Shown here: positions 43,801-51,974 of the stretch, in pieces
Numbering within the stretch: the first letter of the stretch is position 1
Layout: each line of letters begins with the position of its first letter
Assembly (NCBI RefSeq): GCF_003319175.1
Contig: NZ_QOHK01000005.1
Location: 248,001-312,000, forward strand
From: Blastococcus sp. TF02-8
GTDB lineage: Bacteria > Actinomycetota > Actinomycetes > Mycobacteriales > Geodermatophilaceae
Direction of reading: 5' to 3'
Length of the DNA stretch: 64,000 nucleotides
Program-made: the position numbers and the translations under genes
Notes under the pieces: generated by a model
The model's database searches: none
Seen by the model: the letters and a program-made list of their open reading frames with translations, nothing else
Told to the model about the DNA's origin: nothing

Positions 43801-45468
43801 CCGGCTGTCGTCGGGCAGGCCGGTCACCAGGTACGAGGTGCCGGTGAGCGACGCGACCTGCACGCCGTCGCGGAACAGCAGGTAGCCGGCGAGGTCCGGT
43901 TCGGTGTTCGCCGTCCAGCTGAGGTCGAGCTGGCCGTCGCTGCGGATGCCACCGAAGCCGACCGGCACGGCCGGCGGGGTCAGGTCGGTCGGAGTGGCGG
44001 TCACGGCTGCCGTCGCCCCGGAGCGGTTCCCGTGGGTGTCCACGGCGACGAGCGAGTAGTCGTAGCTCCGGTCGTTGGTCAGCCCGGAGTCGGTCCACGT
44101 CGTCCCGGTCACCGTCGCGACCTCCGTGCCGTCCCGCAGCACGCGGTAGCCGGCCAGGTCGGACTCCCCGTTGGCCCGCCACGTCAGCGCGACCTGGCCG
44201 TCGCCGGCCTGCGCGGCGAACCCGGTCGGCGTCGCCGGCGGTCCCAGGTCGGTCGGGGTCGCGAAGACCGAGGACGACGACACCGACACGTTGCCGTGGC
44301 CGTCGACCGCCGCCACCGAGTAGCGGTAGGTGGTGTCGTTGGTCAGTCCGGTGTCGACGTAGCTCGTCCCGGTGAGGGTCGCGACGGTCACGCCGTCGCG
44401 ACGGAGCTGGTAGCGGTCGACGTCCGGCTCGCTGTTCGGCGTCCAGGACAGCGCGACCTGGCCGTCGCCGCGGACGGCGGTCAGCCCGGTCGGGGCCGCC
44501 GGCGGCGTGAGGTCGGTCGGCGTGACCGACACCGGCGACGAGGCAGCCGACCGGTTGCCGTGGGTGTCCACGGCCACCACCCGGTAGACGTAGCTCCGGT
44601 CGTTGACCAGGCCCGTGTCGAGGTAGGAGGTGCTGGTCGTCGAGGCGATCTCCACGCCGTCGCGCAGCAGCCGGTAGCCGGCGAGGTCGGTCTCGGTGTT
44701 GGCGGTCCAGCTCAGCCCGGCCCGACCGTCGCCCCGACCGCCGGTCAGCCCGGTCGGGGCCGCCGGTGGGGTGAGGTCGGTCGGCGTGGCGCTGACGGCG
44801 GGGCTGGAGGACACCGACCAGTTGCCCGAGGTGTCGTGCGTCTGGACCGCGTAGGTGTAGGTGACGTCGTTGACCACGGTGGTGTCGATCCAGCTCGCCG
44901 TGGCCCGCCCGGCCAGGAGGGCGGTGACCGGCGTGCCGTTCCGCAGGACCCGGTACCCGTTCGCGTCGTAGTCGGCGGCGTTCGCGGTCCAGGACAGCGT
45001 CACCCGTCCGTCGCCCCGGGTGGCGGTCACCCCGGTCGGGGCCGTGGGGGGCACGGAGTCCCGGGGCGTGCCCGGCACCGCCGCGCTGGCCGTCTGCCCC
45101 TCCGTGGCGAAGCCCCAGACCGACGACCGCGTGGTGACCGTGACGGAGTAGGCCCGGCCGTTGACCAGCCCGGGAAGAGTGGCCGACGTGGTGGTGGGAC
45201 GGGCCACCTCGGTCCCGTCGAGGTAGACCACGTAGCCGGTGACCGTCGCCTCCGCGGCCGCGGTCCAGGAGACGTTCAGCGCGCGGTCGACCCCGGTCAC
45301 CGTGACGTTGGTGGGCGGCACCGGGTTGAAGGCGCTGACCGTGCGCAGCTGCGGCTCCGGGAGGCCGGGGTCGGTACCGGGCAGGAGCAGCGTGGCGGCC
45401 ACGAGGAGGGCCGCGAGACCGCGCAGGGTCCATCGACGGGCACGGGTGTGACCGTCCGACCGCTGCAC
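40849..45468 (-). CDS. giant secreted protein: twelve FN3 domains and a C-terminal beta-propeller
   Basis: A 1539-residue exported protein. A signal-like N-terminus (LRGLAALLVAATLLLPGT) is followed by twelve fibronectin type III domains (about residues 50-1110) and a C-terminal TolB/WD40-like beta-propeller (about 1120-1539) with ISADGRTVVLAT-type blade strands. Most FN3 units share APTGLTA, LSWTANxEPDLAGYRVLRDGVEIATVTGT and VAVDTHGNRS. Blades end in a repeated ADTNxxxDLYxxD motif (ASDTNTAYELYLID, PADTNTVTDVYRFD, SADTNRLRDLYLKD), which could bind calcium. No LPxTG or C-terminal membrane anchor is seen. Ggaggaggg precedes the GTG. It is probably a cell-surface or secreted adhesin-like protein. 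Confidence 0.85.
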   Translation of the reverse strand: MQRSDGHTRARRWTLRGLAALLVAATLLLPGTDPGLPEPQLRTVSAFNPVPPTNVTVTGVDRALNVSWTAAAEATVTGYVVYLDGTEVARPTTTSATLPGLVNGRAYSVTVTTRSSVWGFATEGQTASAAVPGTPRDSVPPTAPTGVTATRGDGRVTLSWTANAADYDANGYRVLRNGTPVTALLAGRATASWIDTTVVNDVTYTYAVQTHDTSGNWSVSSSPAVSATPTDLTPPAAPTGLTGGRGDGRAGLSWTANTETDLAGYRLLRDGVEIASTTSTSYLDTGLVNDRSYVYRVVAVDTHGNRSAASSPVSVTPTDLTPPAAPTGLTAVRGDGQVALSWTPNSEPDVDRYQLRRDGVTVATLTGTSYVDTGLTNDTTYRYSVAAVDGHGNVSVSSSSVFATPTDLGPPATPTGFAAQAGDGQVALTWRANGESDLAGYRVLRDGTEVATVTGTTWTDSGLTNDRSYDYSLVAVDTHGNRSGATAAVTATPTDLTPPAVPVGFGGIRSDGQLDLSWTANTEPDLAGYLLFRDGVQVASLTGTSYLVTGLPDDSRAVFWLVAVDQRGNRSTRSATVTATRDDSQPPAVPTGLLVTRHVGENVLTWDANTEPDLAGYVVLRDGVEIATVTGTTFTDTQGTGTSTYALAAVDRLGNRSAASPPGRSVGDVTPPAAPTGLVATRGDGRVTLTWTANGEPDLAGYAVLRDGVQIAMVTGTTCTATDLTNDVTYDFALVAVDDSGNRSPATAPVAATPTDLTAPAAPTGVTAVAGERQVRLSWTANSEPDLAGYRVLRDGMEIATVVGTTYTATGLADDVAHTFRVVAVDTHGNRSAVSASVSATPRNAPPAPPTGLTAVGDEGRVTLSWAASPELDVTGYRVLRDGVEIATVTGTSYVDTGVADGVSYTYALVAVDSQGSRSPQSATASAGPTDTTPPASPTGLAAVAGEDRVTLSWSANPEPDLAGYRVLRDGVEIATVTGTGYTDTGRTVGVTYTYALVAVDTHGNRSGSSAAVPATPRDMAPAPPTGVTATPGDRRAVVAWTPPADTDVVGYRVLAEDGTVVASATAPADRIAVKDLANGTTYRFTVVAVDAGGHVSAPSAQVPVTPASPPVPVLGAGESGGLAVSADGRKVVVGTRERLEASDTNTAYELYLIDRQAGTSRRLAPLPPSATGASDPTNGSAPAISADGRTVVLATTASLVPADTNTVTDVYRFDVATSAWSLVSTTPDGRVSSTTAGAVLQTGSSVYATSAPVVVSADGDLVLFYSARSDLVAGDTNGVVDLFAKRLSSGAVTRVSTTTAGGNLTGAATGPALEITPDGRYALFPATTSTGTVLLYRKTLTGTGAGELVVASTVSSRGGPVQFPVYRDAGDISISDDGRYVGLVTSSRITTTNPAATGTVGLAYRVDLMTSTALALGDGQQTVWEHQVELDPTGRYAFYATAAAAVAADTNGHTDHYRRDLAGNAVGPLVLVTADADGRPTTGPVGSVAPSEYGRLTALTGDRVVVTTSQALVSADTNRLRDLYLKDLGTGVASSPLG
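42139..45321 (-). repeat. tandem FN3-coding repeats (about 264-bp period)
   Basis: Twelve in-frame units encode FN3 domains of 85-94 residues, mostly 87-88. Units 3-11 are nearly alike around the DLAGYRVLRDGVEIATVTGT segment, so DNA identity between neighbours is high. The first and last units are the most divergent. Recombination between units could change copy number. Confidence 0.85.
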
Positions 45469-45617
45469 GTGCCCTCCTCCGCCGCGCGGGGGACCGCTAC
45501 TGCCACCGCACCCCCTTCTCGGCAGCGCTGGCGCCCTGCTTGAGCCGGACCTGCCCGAACGGGCAACCGGGAGCGGACCCGCCCCGCACGGGCACGGCGT
45601 CCACTACGGTCCGCGGC

Positions 45618-47114
45618 GTGAGCGCCGCGCCGGAGGAGGCCGGCACCCCAGCCCGACCGCACCTCGCCCTCCGGGCGCTCCTCGTCGTGGGTGCGGCGGT
45701 CGCACTCCTGCTGGTCGCCGTCGCCGGCCGCTACGGGTACCACCGCGACGAGCTCTACTTCCTGCGTGCCGGGCAGGAGCTCGCGTTCGGGTACGTCGAC
45801 CAGCCACCGCTCACCCCCCTGGTCGCCCACCTCGTGGACCGGCTGTTCCCCGGCTCGCTCGTGGCGCTCAGGCTGCCCTCGGCGCTGGCGGCAGGCCTCG
45901 TCCCGGTGCTCGCCGGGCTGACGGCCCGCGAGTTCGGCGCCGCACCGTCCGCTCAGCTGCTGGCCGCCGGCTGCACGGCGGTCTCGTCGGTCCTGTTGAT
46001 CACCGGGCACCTGCTGTCCACCACCACCATCGACGTGCTGGTGTGGGCGGCTCTGTCGTGGCTGCTCGTCCGGGCGCTGCGCGACGGCGGGAAGGTGTGG
46101 CTGGTCGCCGGGGTCGTTGCCGGCGTCGGACTGCAGAACAAGCTCTCCCCGGCGTTCCTCCTGGCCGGGGTCGTCGCCGGGCTGCTCCTGGTGGGACCGC
46201 GCGCGGCGCTGCGCTCCCGGTGGCCCTGGCTGGGCGGCCTCGTCGCACTCCTCCTGTGGTCGCCGAACCTGTGGTGGCAGGCGACCCACGGCTGGCCGCA
46301 GCTGGCGCTGGCCGATGCCATCGCCGGCGGCAGCTCCGGGACCAGCGAACCGTGGTACCTCTTCCTCCCGTTCCAGCTGGTCATGGTGAGCCCTGTCCTG
46401 GTGCCGGTCTGGGTGGCGGGCGGGTGGCGGCTGCTGCGGGAACCGGCGCTGCGCTCCTGGCGGGCGTTCCCCGTCGCGTACGGCCTGCTGACCGTCGTCT
46501 TCCTGCTGACCGGGGGCAAGCCGTACTACCTGGCCGGTCTCTACCCCCTGCTGCTCGCCGCCGGGTCGGGCCCTGCCCTCGATCGGGTGCGTGAGCGCCG
46601 GGGTCTGCGTCTGCTGCTGCCGGCGGCCCTCGCCACCTCGCTCCTGGTCAACGGGCTGCTCGCGCTGCCGGTCCTGCCGGTGGCACGGCTCGGTGACACC
46701 CCGGTGCCCGACATCAACTACGACGCTGCCGAGACGGTGGGGTGGCCCCGGTTCGCCATGACCGTCGAGCGCGCGAGCTCGGAGCTGCCCGACGGGACGC
46801 GCGCCGTCGTGCTCACCGGGAACTACGGGGAGGCCGGCGCCGTCGACCGGTTCGCGCCGTCCCTGGCGCCGGCCTACAGCGGCCACAACGCGTACTGGGA
46901 CTGGGGTCCTCCACCCGCGGACGTCGACGCCGTGGTCGCGGTCGGCCTGCCGCGTGATCGGCTGGCGCGCTGGTTCGGCGAGGTGCGCGCCGTCGACCGG
47001 ATCGACGCCGGGGTCGGTCTGGACAACGAGGAACAGGGGACGACGGTGTGGCTGGCCACCGGCCGGACCGTGCCGTGGTCGGAGATCTGGCCGCAGCTGC
47101 GGCGGCTGGGCTGA
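45618..47114 (+). CDS. GT39/ArnT-like membrane glycosyltransferase
   Basis: A 498-residue polytopic protein with about eleven membrane segments and the GT-C catalytic Asp-Glu in the first extracytoplasmic loop (YGYHRDELYFLRAGQELAFGYVDQPPLTP, about residues 40-68). It should transfer a sugar from a polyprenyl-phosphate donor to a lipid or protein. TACGGT at 45605-45610 lies 7 nt before the GTG with no Shine-Dalgarno. It is divergent from the FN3 protein gene and next to an epimerase, suggesting a surface glycosylation group; the FN3 protein itself could be an acceptor. Confidence 0.85.
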   Translation: MSAAPEEAGTPARPHLALRALLVVGAAVALLLVAVAGRYGYHRDELYFLRAGQELAFGYVDQPPLTPLVAHLVDRLFPGSLVALRLPSALAAGLVPVLAGLTAREFGAAPSAQLLAAGCTAVSSVLLITGHLLSTTTIDVLVWAALSWLLVRALRDGGKVWLVAGVVAGVGLQNKLSPAFLLAGVVAGLLLVGPRAALRSRWPWLGGLVALLLWSPNLWWQATHGWPQLALADAIAGGSSGTSEPWYLFLPFQLVMVSPVLVPVWVAGGWRLLREPALRSWRAFPVAYGLLTVVFLLTGGKPYYLAGLYPLLLAAGSGPALDRVRERRGLRLLLPAALATSLLVNGLLALPVLPVARLGDTPVPDINYDAAETVGWPRFAMTVERASSELPDGTRAVVLTGNYGEAGAVDRFAPSLAPAYSGHNAYWDWGPPPADVDAVVAVGLPRDRLARWFGEVRAVDRIDAGVGLDNEEQGTTVWLATGRTVPWSEIWPQLRRLG

Positions 47115-47155
47115 CGCCGGGCGGGGGTCCGGCCGGGCGGCTAACGTCCCCGCTC

Positions 47156-48220
47156 GTGCGTGTCCTCGTCACCGGCGGTGCCGGCTTCATCGGTTCGGCG
47201 GTGGTGCGCGCGTTCCTCGGCGCCGGCCACGAGGTGCGGGTGCTGGACGCGCTGCTGCCCGCCGTCCACCCCCGCTACCCGGACGGGCCGCCCGGGCTGG
47301 AGGGCGCGGAGCTGCTGGTCGGTGACGTCCGCGACCGGGACACCGTCGACCGCGCGCTGGCCGGGATCGACGCGGTCAGCCACCAGGCGGCCATGGTCGG
47401 GCTCGGCGTCGACGTCCAGGACATGCCGGAGTACGCGGGTATCAACGACCTCGGCACCGCGGTGCTGCTCGCGGCGATGGCCCGGGCGGACGTCGACCGG
47501 CTGGTGCTGGCCAGCTCGATGGTCGTGTACGGCGAGGGACGTTACGAGTGCCCCGAGCACGGTGCCGTGCCCGCCGCGCCGCGCCGCCGCGCCGACCTCG
47601 ACGAGGGCCGCTTCGACCCTCCCTGCCCGCACTGCGGACGGCAGCTGACCTGGGGGGAGGTTCTCGAGGAGACCCCGGCGGACCCGCGCAACACCTACGC
47701 GGCCACCAAGCTCGCCCAGGAGCACCTGGCCTCGGCGTGGGCCAGGTCGACCGGCGGCGGCGCCGCGGCCCTGCGCTACCACAACGTGTACGGCCCGCAG
47801 ATGCCCCGCGACACCCCCTACGCCGGCGTCGCCTCGATCTTCCGGAGCGCCCTGGAGTCGGGTCGCGCCCCGCGGGTGTTCGAGGACGGCGGCCAGCAGC
47901 GGGACTTCGTGCACGTCTCCGACGTCGCCGCGGCCAACCTGGCCGCCCTGGAGGCCGACCCGCCGGACTCCGCCGTCCGGGCGTACAACGTCGCGTCCGG
48001 CAGCCCGCACACCGTGGGCGACATGGCCCGGGCGCTGGCCGACGCCTTCGGCGGGCCCGATCCCGTGGTCACCGGCGAGTACCGCATCGGCGACGTGCGG
48101 CACGTCGTCGCCAGCCCGGCGCGGGCGGCCGAGGAGCTCGGCTTCCGGGCCCGCGTCTCCTTCGCCGACGGTATGCGGGAGTTCGCCACCGCCCCCCTGC
48201 GTCCCGCTCCGCCCGTCTGA
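47156..48220 (+). CDS. NAD-dependent epimerase/dehydratase with a Cys-rich insertion
   Basis: The 354-residue extended short-chain dehydrogenase has the NAD motif VTGGAGFIG (residues 5-13) and the catalytic Y181xxxK185 in NTYAATKLAQEH. Between them (about 130-170) is an insertion with Cys132, His135, Cys157 and Cys160 (ECPEHG and CPHCG), which looks like a small zinc site and is not part of classical GalE. It should modify a nucleotide sugar. Leaderless start: TAACGT at 47142-47147 is 8 nt before the GTG. Confidence 0.86.
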   Translation: MRVLVTGGAGFIGSAVVRAFLGAGHEVRVLDALLPAVHPRYPDGPPGLEGAELLVGDVRDRDTVDRALAGIDAVSHQAAMVGLGVDVQDMPEYAGINDLGTAVLLAAMARADVDRLVLASSMVVYGEGRYECPEHGAVPAAPRRRADLDEGRFDPPCPHCGRQLTWGEVLEETPADPRNTYAATKLAQEHLASAWARSTGGGAAALRYHNVYGPQMPRDTPYAGVASIFRSALESGRAPRVFEDGGQQRDFVHVSDVAAANLAALEADPPDSAVRAYNVASGSPHTVGDMARALADAFGGPDPVVTGEYRIGDVRHVVASPARAAEELGFRARVSFADGMREFATAPLRPAPPV

Positions 48221-48222
48221 GG

Positions 48223-49134
48223 TCAGGCGGCGTCGACCGCCGGCACCGGCAGGACCTCGCGGGCGGGGCTGCGCCGGGTGGCCAGGACGCAGCCGAGCAG
48301 GACCACCGGCAGGCCGACGGCGAGCCCGAGCGTGAAGGGCTCGTCGAGCAGGACGACCCCCAGCAGCACGGCGACCGCGGGGTTGAGGAACGTGATCACC
48401 AGGGCACGCTGCGGGCCGACCTCCCGGATCAGCGCGAAGAACAGCGCCAGCGCCACACCGGTGCAGACGACGCCCAGCACGGCGACCGACAGCAGCGCAC
48501 GGCCCGACGCCGTCCCGATCTCGTCGGCCCGCGCGAGGGCGAACGGCGTGTAGACGACGGCGGTGAGGAACAGCGCGATCGAGCTGGCCGCGACGCCCGG
48601 CACGTCGGGGAGCCGGCGGGAGACGATCATCGGGGCGGTCGCGTAACCGATGACGGTGAGGGCGACCGCCCCCAGCGCCAGCAGGTCCGCCCCGCTGACG
48701 TCGAGCCCCAGCAGGACGACGATGCCGGCGAGCCCCAGGAGCATCCCGGCCACCCGCACCGGGGTCAGCCGGTCCTCGTCCCCGGACAGTCGCGCGGCCA
48801 GCGCAGCCACGAACGGGACGCCGGCCACCAGCACGCCGGTGAGCGAGCTGGACAGCGAGGTCTCGGCGTAGGAGAGCAGCAGCCACGGGCCGGTCATCTC
48901 GAGGACGGTGAACACCAGCAGCGGACGCCAGTGCCGCAGCGCCGGGCGCAGCTGTCCCCGGGCGATCGTCCACGGCAGGAGCAGCGCCGCCCCGATCACG
49001 CACCGGCCGAAGACCACCACGACCGGCGAGAGCTCACCGACGGCCACCTTGATGAGCAGGTAGGGGACGCCCCAGACGAGCGCCATCGTCAGGAACAGGA
49101 CCCAGCCCCGGCGGCTCACCGCCGCCACCCGCAC
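48223..49134 (-). CDS. EamA/DMT-family transporter
   Basis: A 303-residue protein of about ten membrane segments with two EamA repeats: LTMALVWGVPYLLIKVAV and SSLTGVLVAGVPFVAALAARLSG in the first, and ALVITFLNPAVAVLLGVVLLDEPFTLG in the second. It probably exports a small metabolite. GTG at 49134 is the likely start. It is convergent with the epimerase, with 2 nt between the stops, and is not clearly linked to the glycan genes. Confidence 0.86.
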   Translation of the reverse strand: MRVAAVSRRGWVLFLTMALVWGVPYLLIKVAVGELSPVVVVFGRCVIGAALLLPWTIARGQLRPALRHWRPLLVFTVLEMTGPWLLLSYAETSLSSSLTGVLVAGVPFVAALAARLSGDEDRLTPVRVAGMLLGLAGIVVLLGLDVSGADLLALGAVALTVIGYATAPMIVSRRLPDVPGVAASSIALFLTAVVYTPFALARADEIGTASGRALLSVAVLGVVCTGVALALFFALIREVGPQRALVITFLNPAVAVLLGVVLLDEPFTLGLAVGLPVVLLGCVLATRRSPAREVLPVPAVDAA

Positions 49135-49184
49135 GCATGCACCCGGTCAGTCTGCCGGGGTGCCGCCCGGCGACCGGAGGGGGT

Positions 49185-50540
49185 TCACCACTCGGTGCGG
49201 ATCGTCACCTCGACGACGACCGCGGTGACGACCGAGGCCAGCAGCCAGAACCGGCGCTGCCGCTCCGGCAGGAACACCGCCGCGGCGGGGAGCCAGACGG
49301 TGAACGGCAGCCAGATCCGCTCCGTCTCCCCGCGCACCAGCCCGGTGAGGTCGCTGACCAGCAGCGCCCCCAGGACGACGACGGGCAGCAGCGACAGCCG
49401 GATCCGTCGCAGGCCGGCCAGGCCGCCGATCGCCGCCGGCCCCGCCGCGACGGCGGCAGCCGCGACGTTCGCCACGGCGAAGTAGGCGAAGGGCCGGTCG
49501 GCATAGGAGGGACCCGACCGCACCCGGTCCGCCGTCACCGAGAGCCCCTCGAACCACGAGTAGCCGCCGAGGGCGAAGGGCAGCGCGACCACGACGAGCC
49601 CGGCCGCCGCCAGGACCAGGACCCGGAGCACGCCGGGGTTGCCCAGCCGCCGGCGCTGGGCGAGGACCACGGCCAGGGCCAGCAGCCCCAGCGACGTGAT
49701 GCCGAAGGACAGGTGCAGTGCGAGTCCGAGCAGCGCTCCTCCGGCGACCGCCCGCCGGTCGGCTCCCGGTCCCCCGGCGCGGGCAGCGGCGGAGGCGAGC
49801 AGCGCGATGCCGGCGGTCGTGACGCCGGCGAACAGCGCGTCGGCGCTGGTCGCGATCCACAGGGCGGTCGGCGCCAGGACGACGAACGGCGCGGCGACCC
49901 GGGCGGTCCCCTCGTCGGCCAGGGCCCGCACGGTGACCAGGACCGCGGGGGCGGCGAGGGCACCGCCGGCGACGCACAGGGCCGCCGCCCAGCCGAGGCC
50001 GTGGAGCCCGATCCGGTCCAGGGCCACGAAGGCCAGCAGCGCCGCCGGCGGGTGCCCGGAGACGTGGGTGGTCCAGGCGTCCGCGGAGTCGGCGGGCACG
50101 AAGTCGTTGAAGGTCGACAGGAACGGCCCGAGCGCACCGACGCGCCCGACGTCGTGCGGGTACTCGTACACGCTCGACAGCGGTTCGGTCAGCCGATGCC
50201 GACCACTGGCCAGCGCGAGCGTGACCGCCCAGCCCGCCGAGGCCGGCGCCGAGCCGGCCAGGAGCACCCGCCACGGCAGCGCCCGCGCCAGCGTCGGCCC
50301 CCAGAGCACGCCGCCCAGGCCGAGGAGCGCCGGCCACAGCACCCGCGAGGACACGACGACGTCCGGGGTGCCGCGCAGCACGAAGCCCCCGAGGAGGTGG
50401 AGCACGACACCGTCGGCGGTCAGCCGGCGGCCCACCTCGACGGTGGCCGCCACCGCGGCGGACACGAGCAGGACCAGGGCCGCCGGTGCCCACCAGCGCG
50501 GCTGCCGCACGGACGTCGGGTCGGCGATCGGGCGGCTCAT
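49185..50540 (-). CDS. polytopic membrane protein, mannosyltransferase-like (GT-C)
   Basis: A 451-residue protein with about eleven to twelve membrane segments. It has a long first outer loop (TEPLSSVYEYPHDVGRVGALGPFLSTFNDFVPADSADAWTTHVSGHPPAALLAFVALD), with acidic residues and HxSGHPP, as in some actinobacterial mannosyltransferases of GT-C type. I cannot assign it to a named enzyme. TACTGT at 50554-50549 lies 8 nt before the ATG, without a Shine-Dalgarno. It is divergent from the GT2 gene and is probably part of the same glycan pathway. Confidence 0.7.
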   Translation of the reverse strand: MSRPIADPTSVRQPRWWAPAALVLLVSAAVAATVEVGRRLTADGVVLHLLGGFVLRGTPDVVVSSRVLWPALLGLGGVLWGPTLARALPWRVLLAGSAPASAGWAVTLALASGRHRLTEPLSSVYEYPHDVGRVGALGPFLSTFNDFVPADSADAWTTHVSGHPPAALLAFVALDRIGLHGLGWAAALCVAGGALAAPAVLVTVRALADEGTARVAAPFVVLAPTALWIATSADALFAGVTTAGIALLASAAARAGGPGADRRAVAGGALLGLALHLSFGITSLGLLALAVVLAQRRRLGNPGVLRVLVLAAAGLVVVALPFALGGYSWFEGLSVTADRVRSGPSYADRPFAYFAVANVAAAAVAAGPAAIGGLAGLRRIRLSLLPVVVLGALLVSDLTGLVRGETERIWLPFTVWLPAAAVFLPERQRRFWLLASVVTAVVVEVTIRTEW

Positions 50541-50658
50541 CAGGTCGGACAGTAGGCGGGCCGGGCCGCTGCCGCCCTCCGGCCGCCGGCGGACATCCGG
50601 CGGAGGGGGTCGGCACGAACACCGGGCGATGACTGCGAACGGTGGCTACGGTCCGGGA

Positions 50659-51312
50659 GTGCCCGACGTCGTCCTCCCCTGCCTCGACGAGGCCGGCGCC
50701 CTCCCCTGGGTGCTCTCCCGCCTCCCGGACGGCTACCGCGCCGTCGTCGCCGACAACGGGTCCACCGACGGGTCCCCGCAGATCGCCGCGGACCTCGGGG
50801 CCACCGTCGTGCACGTCCCCCAGCGCGGCTTCGGCGCCGCCGCCCACGCCGGGCTGGAGGCGGCCACGGCCGACGTCGTCTGCTTCTGCGACGCCGACGG
50901 CTCCATGGACCCCGCCGAGCTGCCCCGCGTGGCCGATCCGGTCCTGGCCGGCGACGCCGACCTCGTGCTCGGCCGGCGCCGGCCGACCGGACGCGGCGCG
51001 TGGCCGGCGCACGCCCGGGTGGCCAACGTGGCACTGGGGGTCATGCTGCGGCGGCGGACCGGGCACTCGCTGCACGACCTCGGCCCGATGCGGGCCGCCC
51101 GCCGCGAGGCTCTGCTGGGGCTGGGTCTGACCGACCGCCGGTTCGGCTATCCGCTGGAGATGGTCACCCGGGCCTCCGACGCCGGCTGGCGCATCCACGA
51201 GGTCGACGTCACCTACTCCCCTCGCGCGGAGGGCACGAGGTCGAAGGTCACCGGAACCGTGCTCGGCACCCTGCGGACCATCCGCGACATGCGGGAGGTG
51301 CTCGCCCGATGA
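50659..51312 (+). CDS. family 2 glycosyltransferase (polyprenyl-phosphate type)
   Basis: The 217-residue GT2 enzyme has VVLPCLDEAGALPWVL, VVADNGSTDGSPQIAADLGA, and the metal-binding DADGSMD (about residues 83-89). QRGFGAAAHAGLEAA is typical of dolichol-phosphate mannosyltransferase-like proteins. It has no membrane segment. It may load a polyprenyl phosphate for the GT-C enzymes nearby. TACGGT at 50647-50652 lies 6 nt before the GTG; an ATG at 50629 is the alternative. It overlaps the DUF2064 gene (ATGA). Confidence 0.86.
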   Translation: MPDVVLPCLDEAGALPWVLSRLPDGYRAVVADNGSTDGSPQIAADLGATVVHVPQRGFGAAAHAGLEAATADVVCFCDADGSMDPAELPRVADPVLAGDADLVLGRRRPTGRGAWPAHARVANVALGVMLRRRTGHSLHDLGPMRAARREALLGLGLTDRRFGYPLEMVTRASDAGWRIHEVDVTYSPRAEGTRSKVTGTVLGTLRTIRDMREVLAR

Positions 51313-51974
51313 GCCGCGCCCAGCTGCTGGTCATCACCAAGGCACCCGTGCCCGGGCGCAGCAAGACCCGGCTGACGCCGCCGTGCACCCCCGAGCAGGC
51401 GGCCGCCATCGCCGCGGCCGCCGTCGGCGACACGCTGGACGTCGTGCGCGCGACCCCGGTGGACCGCCGTGTCGTGGCGCTCGACGGCGAGCCGGGCGAC
51501 CTCGACCTCAGCGGCTGCGTCGTCGTCCCGCAGGTCGAGGGGGATCTCGGCACGCGCCTCGCCGCGGCGTTCGCCGCGGCGATGTCGGGCGCGGACGCCG
51601 ACCGGCCCACCCTGCTCATCGGGATGGACACGCCCCAGGTCGACGCCGGGCTGCTGACCGAGTGCCTCGACCGGCTGGTGGCCGCCGGGCCCGGGACGGC
51701 CGTGCTCGGCGCGGCGCCCGACGGTGGCTGGTGGGCGCTCGGGCTGCACTCCGCGGCCGGGGCGGCCGTGCTGCCCGACGTCCCGATGTCCCGCGACGAC
51801 ACCGCCGAGCGCACCCGGGAGGCGCTCGCCCGCGCCGGGCTCTCGGTCCTCGACCTGCCGGTGCTCACCGACATCGACCACTTCCCCGACGCCGTCTCCG
51901 TCGGGGCGCAGTGCCCACCCGGTAGCCGCACCCGCCGCGTGGTCGACCTCGTGGCCGCCGGGATCCCCGGGTGA
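51309..51974 (+). CDS. DUF2064/TIGR04282 glycosyltransferase-like protein
   Basis: A 221-residue member of the DUF2064 family, nucleotidyltransferase-like GT-A fold, with LVITKAPVPGRSKTRLTPPCTPEQAAAIA at the N-terminus, a LLIGMDTPQVD strand and GAAPDGGWWALGL. The role is unknown; the family often lies next to GT2 enzymes and molybdopterin oxidoreductases. ATGA overlap with the GT2 gene and GTGA overlap with the oxidoreductase show an operon of coupled genes. Confidence 0.85.
   Translation: MSRAQLLVITKAPVPGRSKTRLTPPCTPEQAAAIAAAAVGDTLDVVRATPVDRRVVALDGEPGDLDLSGCVVVPQVEGDLGTRLAAAFAAAMSGADADRPTLLIGMDTPQVDAGLLTECLDRLVAAGPGTAVLGAAPDGGWWALGLHSAAGAAVLPDVPMSRDDTAERTREALARAGLSVLDLPVLTDIDHFPDAVSVGAQCPPGSRTRRVVDLVAAGIPG

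Noticed and set aside
42139-45321. CRISPR or non-coding tandem repeat
   Set aside because: The repeat period of about 264 bp keeps one reading frame and encodes FN3 domains.
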